The notes below the pieces were generated by a model that saw only the letters and a list, made by a program, of their open reading frames with translations, had not been told where the DNA came from and searched no databases. The position numbers and the translations under genes were made by a program. Positions 36,322-43,597 of a DNA stretch of 64,000 nt are shown here, piece after piece. This DNA comes from a virus. The stretch spans positions 88,809-152,808 of IMG/VR virus record IMGVR_UViG_3300010160_000025; one strand, 5' to 3'. Numbering within the stretch: the first letter of the stretch is position 1; every line of letters begins with the position of its first letter.

Positions 36322-36688
36322 TTTTGTAATTTCCTTTTTCTGGAATAACATGCCTAACTCCGCCACGCGGATCTTTCATATCGCCTGTACGTCTAGGTAT
36401 CATATGTACGTGTGGATACATTACTGTTTGTCCAGCAGCCTCGCCAACGTTTTGTCCGACATTAAAAGCGTCCCACCTACCCGAGTCGACTCCCATGTAA
36501 CCGAACTTGTATGCGGCTTTGTAACAGTCCCAGAGATGGTCCCAGTCTTCTTTGGTAGGCACAAATAACAGATGTCCTTCCGTAACTGGGTAGGCATCTC
36601 GGAAGACCCAATAATCTTTGGTTCGGTATTCAATACCTGTCCACGGTGCTCGTTTTTCATCAAGTGCCCTTTCAATATCAGTTGTCAT
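36314..36688 (-). CDS. HIT-family protein
   Basis: 124 residues with the HIT fold: FRDAYPVTEGHLLFVPTKE, NVGQNVGEAAGQTVMYPHVH and MIPRRTGD. HIT proteins are nucleotide hydrolases or transferases (for example on Ap4A or AMP-lysine substrates). The usual H-x-H-x-H triad reads Y-P-H-V-H, so the first His is replaced by Tyr while the catalytic central His remains. It overlaps both the CDGSH gene and the phosphoribosyltransferase gene, so the three are co-expressed. Confidence 0.88.
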   Translation of the reverse strand: MTTDIERALDEKRAPWTGIEYRTKDYWVFRDAYPVTEGHLLFVPTKEDWDHLWDCYKAAYKFGYMGVDSGRWDAFNVGQNVGEAAGQTVMYPHVHMIPRRTGDMKDPRGGVRHVIPEKGNYKNE

Positions 36689-37187
36689 TGCGCCAAAATT
36701 CTTCCCACGGATAAACTAACCAACAATCTTCTTCTGCTTTGTTAACTTCCCAAACACTATAGTCAACAGTTTCTTTACTAGCCATATTGTTTGTTAAAGT
36801 AGCAAATCGAACATTATGTCCCCATGTCTTTGTCCATTGGTTATGATCAGGAAAACAGCCACTCGGCCAGTCTTTCTTAATCCAAGCAATTGTACTTCCT
36901 TGATCATTAATGTCATCTACAATAAGGATATTTTTAGGATCTTCATCATGACCAAATGCATCTTCGGCCATACCTAAATCGCTAACACAATCTCCACCGT
37001 CTCTTAAAGACACTTGTAATGGACGCATGGGAATATTAAAAAACTGACTTAACATTACTGCGGGGATTGCACCACCGCGAGTAATGCCTACAATATAGTC
37101 AGGCCGCCATTGGCTAGAAATTACTTGTCTAGCAATATCTAAACAAGCACCTTCGACGTCTTTCCAACTGTAGTATATTTTTTTCAT
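36678..37187 (-). CDS. Phosphoribosyltransferase (xanthine/hypoxanthine type)
   Basis: The 169-residue chain has the type I PRTase motif ILIVDDINDQGSTI for binding PRPP, an N-terminal IVGITRGGAIPAVMLSQ strand-loop, and a C-terminal hood rich in Trp (WLVYPWEEFW). It resembles GPT/XPRT enzymes that salvage guanine or xanthine. In this phage it could return guanine released by the DpdA-like base exchange to GMP; that is inference. It overlaps the HIT gene by 11 bases. Confidence 0.88.
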   Translation of the reverse strand: MKKIYYSWKDVEGACLDIARQVISSQWRPDYIVGITRGGAIPAVMLSQFFNIPMRPLQVSLRDGGDCVSDLGMAEDAFGHDEDPKNILIVDDINDQGSTIAWIKKDWPSGCFPDHNQWTKTWGHNVRFATLTNNMASKETVDYSVWEVNKAEEDCWLVYPWEEFWRNDN

Positions 37188-37417
37188 GCAGTTAAACCCT
37201 GTGCAAGATTTTGCAATTCATCTTTAGTCATAAAGAAATTGTAAGTAGCAGTATCTTGTACTTCACCGTCTTTAAGACTTTCTTGAATAATATCAAGGCT
37301 AAACAAACCTTTAGGATTAATTACTTCGTGTTTTTCTAAACGAATCCTAAATCCAGGATTTTCTTTAATGGTCATTTCTTTGTAGGTATGTGCTACTGAT
37401 TCGTGTAAGGTTTTCAT
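37184..37417 (-). CDS. Small protein, 77 aa
   Basis: Beta-rich domain (NPGFRIRLEKHEVINPKGLF, then DTATYNFFMTKDELQNLAQG). No family recognised. Four-base overlaps with both neighbours place it in the same operon as the phosphoribosyltransferase. Confidence 0.7.
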   Translation of the reverse strand: MKTLHESVAHTYKEMTIKENPGFRIRLEKHEVINPKGLFSLDIIQESLKDGEVQDTATYNFFMTKDELQNLAQGLTA

Positions 37418-37857
37418 TCGTTATCTCCTTTAAGTGCATCAAATGTTCTATACTTACCCAATGCGTGTATGTATTCATCATACAGTTTCTTTAGCTTTGG
37501 GTGCTTCTTTTCTAGTTTAACATCTCGTTCGGGAATTTGCAAGACTTTTTCGATTGTATTCAACCGTTCTTCTAAGTCTATACCATTAATAACCATCCTG
37601 CCTTTGACTTCTAATTCTGGCGGATTGGTTTGTTTAACAGTTATTGCAGGATTGGCATTGATAGTGCTAGTGCCAGTGGTCCAAGTAGTTCCATTACTGC
37701 CAGAGGACGTTAAAAACTGTCCAGATGTACCTGAAGAAGTAGTTGTATAAACATGCCCGCTCAGTTGTGGAGGTACTGCTCCGTAACCAGGAGCAATGGT
37801 TACAGTACTTCCAACCAATCCGTTTTTAATGTTGCTTGTTTGTTTCAAGGTACTCAT
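37414..37857 (-). CDS. Gly/Ser/Thr-rich small virion-type protein
   Basis: I start at the ATG (MSTLKQTSNI); a TTG at 37884 is an alternative. Residues 10-80 form a low-complexity Ser/Thr/Gly stretch with TSSGTSGQFLTSSGSNG, like short fibre repeats. The C-terminal part (GRMVINGIDLEERLNTIEKV, then a basic helix) is a conserved-looking helical domain. The gene layout, with a low-complexity head and a helical tail, is shared with the gene at 38280, and a cupin-like gene lies between. A virion or assembly role is a guess. Confidence 0.68.
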   Translation of the reverse strand: MSTLKQTSNIKNGLVGSTVTIAPGYGAVPPQLSGHVYTTTSSGTSGQFLTSSGSNGTTWTTGTSTINANPAITVKQTNPPELEVKGRMVINGIDLEERLNTIEKVLQIPERDVKLEKKHPKLKKLYDEYIHALGKYRTFDALKGDNE

Positions 37858-38305
37858 CGGTGTGTATCCATTTATTATTGACAAGAAATCCCCATTCTCG
37901 TCTTTGCGGACCAGGCATAAACAAGGTCCAAGGCGTAATACCTTCTTTTAATTCAATTCGATGATAGCTAGTAGAACTACAAAATCTAAAATGACCAGGG
38001 CCTCGCCACATACGAATTTCGCCAATCATAATCCCGTTAGCAAATTTAGGCACCCATTCGTAATAGCCGCCTGCTAAAATTAAAGTAAAGTAAGGCCAAG
38101 GATGATCATGTACATCTCCAGGATCACCTTTGTGAAATTTGTGTAAGAACGCATTAAACGGAAAACGCTTGCGATCTTTCAAGAACAGATAGTAACGAGT
38201 TAACAACGGCTCGTTACATTGACGATCCATAATGATACGTTTACGATCATGTTTTTCTAAAAAGGAAAAGAATTTGTTTTTAATCTTTTGGACTATCATA
38301 ATCAT
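37826..38305 (-). CDS. Cupin-like protein, 159 aa
   Basis: The centre reads FHKGDPGDVHDHPWPYFTLI, followed by YYEWVPKF and a C-terminal GHFRFCSSTSYHRIEL. The spaced His and Asp residues (H-D-H-P early and H-R-I late) resemble the metal-binding motifs of the cupin fold. The N-terminus is basic and helical (RKRIIMDRQCNEPLLTRYYL). A role as a dioxygenase or sugar-processing enzyme is possible but not shown. It overlaps the 140-aa gene upstream by 26 bases and the gene downstream by 32. Confidence 0.65.
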   Translation of the reverse strand: MIMIVQKIKNKFFSFLEKHDRKRIIMDRQCNEPLLTRYYLFLKDRKRFPFNAFLHKFHKGDPGDVHDHPWPYFTLILAGGYYEWVPKFANGIMIGEIRMWRGPGHFRFCSSTSYHRIELKEGITPWTLFMPGPQRREWGFLVNNKWIHTDEYLETNKQH

Positions 38306-38702
38306 CTTTCACTAACTTATATGTTGTTACAAATTTTTCGTAGGCAATCTTTAATCCGGGATATTGTTCACACATGGCCTGTACTCTATTAAAGTCCGGC
38401 AAACAATTTACAAATTCTTCCGTTATGCCCCAATTATATCCTGTACCGACTCCGGTTATAGTTCCAATACTAACAGTACCAGACGACGTAAGACCTCCGC
38501 CAATTGTATAGTTACTGATACCGGTTCCGCCATTACTGATAGTAATAGTATCAGAACTGCCGCCAACTCCTGCACCGGCAGTATAATAATAGCTAGAACC
38601 AGTACCGGAGCTCATATTCCATGAGCTAGTATCGATAGTAATAGTATCAAGTACTTCTTGGGCAATAATGCCTACGTTATTTGATGTTGTTGAGTAATCC
38701 AT
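38280..38702 (-). CDS. Gly/Ser/Thr-rich small virion-type protein, 140 aa
   Basis: Residues 25-90 are low complexity (YYYTAGAGVGGSSDTITISN, GGLTSSGTVSIGTITGVGTG), then the C-terminal helix (NCLPDFNRVQAMCEQYPGLKI, YEKFVTTYKLVKDDY) resembles the end of the protein at 37414. Both look like a short fibre stretch joined to a conserved helical domain. The gene overlaps the glycosyltransferase by 26 bases, longer than the usual overlap here. Confidence 0.65.
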   Translation of the reverse strand: MDYSTTSNNVGIIAQEVLDTITIDTSSWNMSSGTGSSYYYTAGAGVGGSSDTITISNGGTGISNYTIGGGLTSSGTVSIGTITGVGTGYNWGITEEFVNCLPDFNRVQAMCEQYPGLKIAYEKFVTTYKLVKDDYDSPKD

Positions 38703-39744
38703 TTGCGCTAAAGAATTGATCGTGTAAGTCTCTTGCTTGTTTTTTTACAGTAGGAATAAACTGTGTATAATTGGTCATGTATTGGATTATCTTATGACAA
38801 AGATTCATTCGATTTTCTTCGTACTTGTCCCAACTTTCAGTCCACTCGCTCGGGTACTTAAATGTGTCGTAATACATTTCTGTATAGCTCAATCTATCAG
38901 GGACTAACGGTATAGCATCTACTACTGCACCTTCGTAACAACTAATACCAAGTGTTTCTTGTAAATTAGCACTAAAAACTAATTTAGCCTCTCCTAACAA
39001 GTTATGGTATTCATTTTTTGTTAGCTGTTGGTCCTGACATACTACAAACTCATATTGAGGTAGCCAATGTTTTAAATCACGGAAAATTTCAACCTGTTTC
39101 TCTGGCGCTATACGATGAGGGAACAGTATAAGATCACGTTTAGGCATGTTCTTATACATAGTTAACGTATCTTCCATATATTCCATAGGCCATCCTGTAC
39201 GTACAATATTTCCGTTTGCTATACATTCTTGTTTTGGAGTATCTTCTAAAAATGTTTTACAAAACAAATCTATATGGAACTGTGTAGCAAAGTAATTGTG
39301 ATCGATTGCACTGAAAAAACTAAACTCCGCATGCCTAACCCAAGGCTTATCACCAATAAGCCTTCCTAAGAAGTCCTGAGGATCATAACTACCGGCATGC
39401 CATAGTGCATGAATAGTTACAGGAATCTGTAACAACTCACTCATGTACTTTAGATTAATAATGCCTGGATGCCAAGCGTCAGTAAAAATAAAATGATCGC
39501 CGACCTTGATGGATCCTGCACAAAAAAGTCTTCCAAGTTGTGCAACTTGGTCTGCCTTATAGATATTAGTACCCCCAAAATTAAGAAATGCACCAGGAGT
39601 AGTGGCGCTAGGAATATTGCTAGGGCCAGATATAATCGTGACATCATGTCCTCTCTTTTGTAAGATAGCAGGAAGGTGAGTCTTCCATTGAGCCGTGTAG
39701 CGAGTTTCTACAGGCTCAAGATCTACTAGGTAAACAGTTGCCAT
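38677..39744 (-). CDS. GT-B glycosyltransferase (GT4-like)
   Basis: 355 residues. The C-terminal half carries a Rossmann-type donor-binding domain: DLILFPHRIAPEKQVEIFRD, then AKLVFSANLQETLGISCYEG with the family's E-x7-E-like nucleotide sugar site. The N-terminal half (VYLVDLEPVETRYTAQWKTH, then FTDAWHPGIINLKY) is the acceptor domain. The substrate cannot be read from sequence. It could modify DNA bases, surface glycans or virion proteins. It sits among small virion-type genes and not far from the DpdA-like gene, so DNA decoration is a hypothesis only. Confidence 0.82.
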   Translation of the reverse strand: MATVYLVDLEPVETRYTAQWKTHLPAILQKRGHDVTIISGPSNIPSATTPGAFLNFGGTNIYKADQVAQLGRLFCAGSIKVGDHFIFTDAWHPGIINLKYMSELLQIPVTIHALWHAGSYDPQDFLGRLIGDKPWVRHAEFSFFSAIDHNYFATQFHIDLFCKTFLEDTPKQECIANGNIVRTGWPMEYMEDTLTMYKNMPKRDLILFPHRIAPEKQVEIFRDLKHWLPQYEFVVCQDQQLTKNEYHNLLGEAKLVFSANLQETLGISCYEGAVVDAIPLVPDRLSYTEMYYDTFKYPSEWTESWDKYEENRMNLCHKIIQYMTNYTQFIPTVKKQARDLHDQFFSANGLLNNIK

Positions 39745-39974
39745 TACTGACGACCGTTGCGGTAGTTATTATAGCCACCGTTATTATTGCGTGGCTTATT
39801 GCCTTGATACTCTTTGCGTTCATAGTTGCGTGGACGCTTACTGTATTCGTAATCTCTCCAAACTTTTGAACCTCTGTTATAAAGGTCTGCCTCGTTAAAA
39901 GGAGCCATATTTAACCTGCAAAAATCATGCAGGGCCTCTAGATCGTCAAAAATCTGAACGACTTCTTTTTTCAT
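39744..39974 (-). CDS. Small protein with Arg/Asn/Gly-rich tail, 76 aa
   Basis: The N-terminal half is an acidic helix-rich part (EVVQIFDDLEALHDFCRLNM). The second half is rich in Arg, Asn, Tyr and Gly (RKEYQGNKPRNNNGGYNNYR), like RGG-type RNA- or DNA-binding tails. Function unknown. It overlaps the glycosyltransferase start by one base and is 15 bases from the QueD-like gene. Confidence 0.7.
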   Translation of the reverse strand: MKKEVVQIFDDLEALHDFCRLNMAPFNEADLYNRGSKVWRDYEYSKRPRNYERKEYQGNKPRNNNGGYNNYRNGRQ

Positions 39975-39989
39975 CTTTATTTCCTTAAA

Positions 39990-40385
39990 TTAATATTTGA
40001 TGAATGAACCATTTTCTCCGTCTTCGGAGACCTCAATCCAGATCTCACGATCTGGATACTTTAGTGCGATGATGTTATACAAATCGTCTGACATCATCTC
40101 ACAACTCTTGTAGTCAAGGCTTAGAACGGAACCTTGACCATTATACAGCGACTCGAGCCATCGTTTGAACTGGATGAACTCGATGTCCCTGTCATTATGT
40201 TGCACACTGATCCACACCCTGAAATGAAAGATGTGGCGGTGAGGATTAGCAAGGAACGATACATCATATTCATCTCCTGTAGCTAAGTTTGGATCTGTTG
40301 CCGCCGCTGGGTAGCAGTGGATACCTTCCTTGCGTAAGGTAACCCAGATCATTTTATTTGGTCTTTGGTCTTGTCTAATAATCAT
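39990..40385 (-). CDS. QueD-like / 6-pyruvoyltetrahydropterin synthase-fold protein
   Basis: The chain (131 aa) fits the QueD layout: a first His (His23), an H-x-H pair after a strand (NPHRHIFHFRVWI, His49 and His51) as zinc ligands, an acid-rich helix DRDIEFIQFKRWLESL, and LDYKSCE where QueD has LDHxxLN. The usual catalytic Cys four residues before the H-x-H pair is absent and the catalytic His is Tyr92. A Cys95 nearby may substitute. QueD makes carboxytetrahydropterin, the substrate of QueE. It overlaps the next gene by 4 bases and is close to the DpdA-like gene, which fits the pathway, though the activity may have diverged. Confidence 0.7.
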   Translation of the reverse strand: MIIRQDQRPNKMIWVTLRKEGIHCYPAAATDPNLATGDEYDVSFLANPHRHIFHFRVWISVQHNDRDIEFIQFKRWLESLYNGQGSVLSLDYKSCEMMSDDLYNIIALKYPDREIWIEVSEDGENGSFIKY

Positions 40386-40930
40386 TTTAAGATAGTGTCA
40401 TTTTTGTAATCTGCCCACGGGGTGAACTTCTTACGGTCTTGGAGATCGTGTAGGCTATGAGACCACACGCCGGGATTAGTTGCTTTAAAATCTTTGTCAT
40501 CAATTTTAAGCATTGTATTATAATTCCATAATTTAATATAAGGAATTGGAACTCTAATTTGTGGAATAAAGTTTGCATAATCATTTAACCCACCATCGTG
40601 AAACTCTTCTACTGCACTTAATGGGATATCTAATGAGCATAGATAGTCTCGATCTAAGAAATAGGTAATCATTTCTTCCCACGATTTCCAACCTTCATAG
40701 TCATTCCATTGCGGATTAAAACTATGATTAGCACCAAAGAAAATATGTTTAATATGCTTACTAGTATCAAGTAAACAGTTTTCATCTCCAAGCAAATGTT
40801 CAATCACTTGCTCGTTATGAATACCGGTAACAAACAAGGTACGCATACCAAACGCAGGAGTATGTTCTACTTCATTACCAATGAAGAAGTTTACTGCTTC
40901 ACTTACGCCATCTGTATAATCACGTTTCAT
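40382..40930 (-). CDS. Unknown protein between QueD-like and DpdA-like genes, 182 aa
   Basis: I do not recognise the family. It has VEHTPAFGMRTLFVTG near the N-terminus, HIKHIFFGANHSFNP, LCSLDIPLSAVEEF and a C-terminal RVPIPYIKLWNYNTMLKI strand set with many aromatic residues, suggesting an alpha/beta fold. It overlaps the DpdA-like gene and the QueD-like gene by 4 bases each, so it is made in the same operon. A role in the deazaguanine pathway (base processing or delivery) is a reasonable guess from position only. Confidence 0.7.
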   Translation of the reverse strand: MKRDYTDGVSEAVNFFIGNEVEHTPAFGMRTLFVTGIHNEQVIEHLLGDENCLLDTSKHIKHIFFGANHSFNPQWNDYEGWKSWEEMITYFLDRDYLCSLDIPLSAVEEFHDGGLNDYANFIPQIRVPIPYIKLWNYNTMLKIDDKDFKATNPGVWSHSLHDLQDRKKFTPWADYKNDTILK

Positions 40931-42459
40931 TCAAATAAACTCGGGTTAAGTATAATTTCTTTAGGTTCAACTTTGGCTTTCTTTTCTGGTTCTAGGTTAG
41001 CTTCGATTTCAAAATGTATGTCTGCATGTGTTTGTGCATTTACAGTCTTTTTACCTGTTGCGCCTCTAGTACCAATAATACTCATCCAGTATCTGCTGTA
41101 TTCTTCTACAACAGCATCGGCAATGCCTCTATCACTGGTTGAAAATATTGCTTCTACTATGTCCTTATAATACACTCTATCAAAGCGTTCGTCAACTAAC
41201 ATGGATGGCAATTTGCCCAAATCATATTGTCGATTGGCTTCCTGTACCGCATTGATATGCATCCAAACATTATGTCCCATCATTAGTGCATAGCTAAAAC
41301 TATCCCAACTAGTACGACCTTCTTTACCATTCTTATTTAGGTCGCCTGGCTTATAGATACAAATATCTTTCATTTGCATTTGATCAATGATTGGACTTGA
41401 TTCAAATTTTTCAAATATCTTGTCTTGTAGTACAGCATCTTTAAATAATCTGGTATCAGTAGCATACTTTTTATCATCAGCTGATGCTTGCATACGATAG
41501 ACCCATTTAGTACGATCGTCTGTTTCGGTGTTAATATAAATCTGCCCATTAGCAGTTGCTAAGAATGGACTTGCACAGTCAAAGCTAATAGTAAACTGAC
41601 TATTATGATGTTTACGTACAGCACGTTGAATGTCTGTTAATAGAACAGCCCACTCTAACTTACTAGTACCTAAAAAGTGCATCCAGTCTTGATGGCCTTT
41701 TTCTAACAACCCATCAAAACGTAGTGCTACTAGACGTTTAAGTACTAAGTGGATATCACACATATTCTGTCCACCCATACCCCAACCGTTAAATGCACGG
41801 TCGCCATAGATTGTTGGGTCACTGTATTTCTTCATATGCTGATACCAACCTTCGGCATCAGCATGGTTCTCGCCTTGAAGAACATTTAAAAACTTACAGT
41901 TGCCATTACGATTGTTAATAAAATATTCATTATTAATAAACGTACCTTGTACTGCTTCGTTATATGTACTAATACCAGTAGCCGCACGTCCTGCCGGGCT
42001 ACGAGCGACCCACGCAGGAATGTCAAGACCCATGCCATAGTCCATTAGACTATCCATCCAAGTTAAAACTTGTTTACGCTTCAATGCGGCTTTAGGACAG
42101 TTAGGATCTTTCCAATCAGCAGGCCAAACACCTTTACCGATCTGGAATCCACCCGAGTCACCTAATACCCAACTGGTATTACGATCACGATTACGGAACA
42201 TGTCTTCAGTTTCGTCTGGTTTATTAAGGTCTAAGTTAGCATGACCTGCTGAATACAAACAGTGATCAAAGTAAAACTGACCCTTGTCTGGATTAAGATA
42301 GTTAAGGCTTTCCACACCATTAGCAAGACTTGGAGGAATACGTGCAGGATCTACATAGTTTCCATAGCGTTGTTTGCCTATGAATGTACTATAGAATCCT
42401 GACGTAGCTGGCAAGAAATATGCGTAATCGCTTTGCGTTGCTGTTAGATTTTTATTCAT
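40927..42459 (-). CDS. dpdA: DpdA-like DNA transglycosylase (TGT fold)
   Basis: The 510-residue protein follows the tRNA-guanine transglycosylase (TGT) motif order: DSGGFQ (residues 101-106, general acid Asp), a LNVLQGE strand (TGT: VQGG), WGMGGQNMCD, HFLGTSK (TGT: LMGVG) and SFDCASPF (nucleophile region, Asp294; TGT: FDC). The usual C-terminal zinc Cys cluster of TGT is not evident. DpdA enzymes exchange guanine in DNA for a 7-deazaguanine and this modification blocks host restriction in other phages. The C-terminal 150 residues are phage-specific. Neighbours are a QueD-like protein and an unknown protein, with FolE and QueE elsewhere in the window. Confidence 0.85.
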   Translation of the reverse strand: MNKNLTATQSDYAYFLPATSGFYSTFIGKQRYGNYVDPARIPPSLANGVESLNYLNPDKGQFYFDHCLYSAGHANLDLNKPDETEDMFRNRDRNTSWVLGDSGGFQIGKGVWPADWKDPNCPKAALKRKQVLTWMDSLMDYGMGLDIPAWVARSPAGRAATGISTYNEAVQGTFINNEYFINNRNGNCKFLNVLQGENHADAEGWYQHMKKYSDPTIYGDRAFNGWGMGGQNMCDIHLVLKRLVALRFDGLLEKGHQDWMHFLGTSKLEWAVLLTDIQRAVRKHHNSQFTISFDCASPFLATANGQIYINTETDDRTKWVYRMQASADDKKYATDTRLFKDAVLQDKIFEKFESSPIIDQMQMKDICIYKPGDLNKNGKEGRTSWDSFSYALMMGHNVWMHINAVQEANRQYDLGKLPSMLVDERFDRVYYKDIVEAIFSTSDRGIADAVVEEYSRYWMSIIGTRGATGKKTVNAQTHADIHFEIEANLEPEKKAKVEPKEIILNPSLFE

Positions 42460-42809
42460 TTAAGTAAATGTTGCGCCAATACCATACAGCTGATCCAAGC
42501 CCATATGGTGTTAAATCCTACTAGTGTGGGTAACAGTTTCTTTTCACTGGCCCATATAAGTGTTAGGCTTGTTGCTAATGTGAAGAAATATAACCACCAA
42601 ATGCTAATACCAAAGATTAGGCCGGGAATAATGATACAGGCCTTGGCCGCCCAACTGGCAAACTCTACAGTATTATAATCAGTCCAGTATTCTTTTTTCA
42701 ACCACATGCCGTAACATTCTTTCATCTTGTCAAATCCTATGTGCCGATATACAGCACCACACAGTACCAAGAACGCTAAACATGCTGATATTATCTGTAC
42801 GCTATTCAT
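42456..42809 (-). CDS. Membrane protein, 117 aa
   Basis: Four hydrophobic helices: IISACLAFLVLCGAVY, AAKACIIIPGLIFGISIWWL, FFTLATSLTLIW and FNTIWAWISCMVLAQHLL. No signal peptide cleavage site and no enzymatic residues. It overlaps the DpdA-like gene by 4 bases. Its function is unknown; membrane anchoring or ion balance are options. Confidence 0.75.
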   Translation of the reverse strand: MNSVQIISACLAFLVLCGAVYRHIGFDKMKECYGMWLKKEYWTDYNTVEFASWAAKACIIIPGLIFGISIWWLYFFTLATSLTLIWASEKKLLPTLVGFNTIWAWISCMVLAQHLLK

Positions 42810-42811
42810 AA

Positions 42812-43546
42812 TTACTTGCTCTGCGCTGGAAGGATGTAGTTATATTCTGTAACACCAGAATCAACAGTGATCTGCATAGCACCTGCATCACTAATTTTCA
42901 TAGTAATATTGCCAGAAAGATTTAGGATGCTAATAACTTGTTGTACAGGCCATGCCCATGTATGCTTTAACTTGCCGCTAACATTTGCTTGGAACACAAA
43001 CGAACCTGCATGTGTACTTGCATCGCCGAAGAAGAATACCAAGTTACCATTGTCTGTACGCACTTGGAAAACAGTTTCGTCAGTGTGTACAGCCGCTTGC
43101 AATTTCAAACGCTGAATAGCAGTAACAGTTGGCTCAAAACTTACGTCCCAGCTTGCACCTTTAAACTTGACAGTCTTTAACTTTTCGTTAATGATATCTG
43201 CATTCATAAAGCGATAGTCGTTCTGGAAGTCGCCTGTTTGATTTTCAAAATGCAAACCAACAGGAATAGTAGCACCGTTGCGTTCTGCGGTAGAAACATC
43301 AATTTTTGCATTTTCTTTATACTCTGGGTTCTTCAAGTGAAGATTCAACTTGTCTAAGTTTGGCATACCAAATGTGCCTTCAAATTCGTCAACTGCCTTA
43401 TGAGCACTAGCAGTTACAATAACTGAACGATCCTCAGCCATTGACTCAATTGTTGTGGTAGCCTTGTCACCTGTAATTTTTACCAAAGGTAAAAAACCCA
43501 AGCTGTGTGTATGTGCTACGATGTCTGTTAAAATGTCCTTAATCAT
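42812..43546 (-). CDS. 45: DNA polymerase sliding clamp (gp45-like)
   Basis: 244 residues, close to T4 gp45 (228). T4-type clamps are trimers that hold the polymerase on DNA and activate late transcription. Seen: repeated strands (GLPLVKITGDKATTTIESMAED start region, ATIPVGLHFENQTGD, VFQVRTDNGNLVFFFGDAS) and the two-domain repeat of the clamp fold. It is downstream of the polymerase with a promoter between them (43565-43593), so it can be made from its own transcript. Confidence 0.85.
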   Translation of the reverse strand: MIKDILTDIVAHTHSLGFLPLVKITGDKATTTIESMAEDRSVIVTASAHKAVDEFEGTFGMPNLDKLNLHLKNPEYKENAKIDVSTAERNGATIPVGLHFENQTGDFQNDYRFMNADIINEKLKTVKFKGASWDVSFEPTVTAIQRLKLQAAVHTDETVFQVRTDNGNLVFFFGDASTHAGSFVFQANVSGKLKHTWAWPVQQVISILNLSGNITMKISDAGAMQITVDSGVTEYNYILPAQSK

Positions 43547-43564
43547 AAAATTCTCCTTAGTTGT

Positions 43565-43593
43565 ATTGTATATTGATTAATATGTATTGTCAA
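43565..43593 (-). promoter_or_regulatory. Sigma70-type promoter for the clamp gene
   Basis: On the - strand: TTGACA, 17 bases, TACAAT, in the gap between the polymerase stop and the clamp start. A TAAGGAG ribosome site precedes the clamp ATG. Confidence 0.72.
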
Positions 43594-43597
43594 CCTT

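Noticed and set aside
38677-39744. Glycosyltransferase as a T4-type DNA glucosyltransferase
   Set aside because: The chain fits the broad GT4 group; nothing specific to the T4 alpha- or beta-glucosyltransferases was seen, so only a general call is made.
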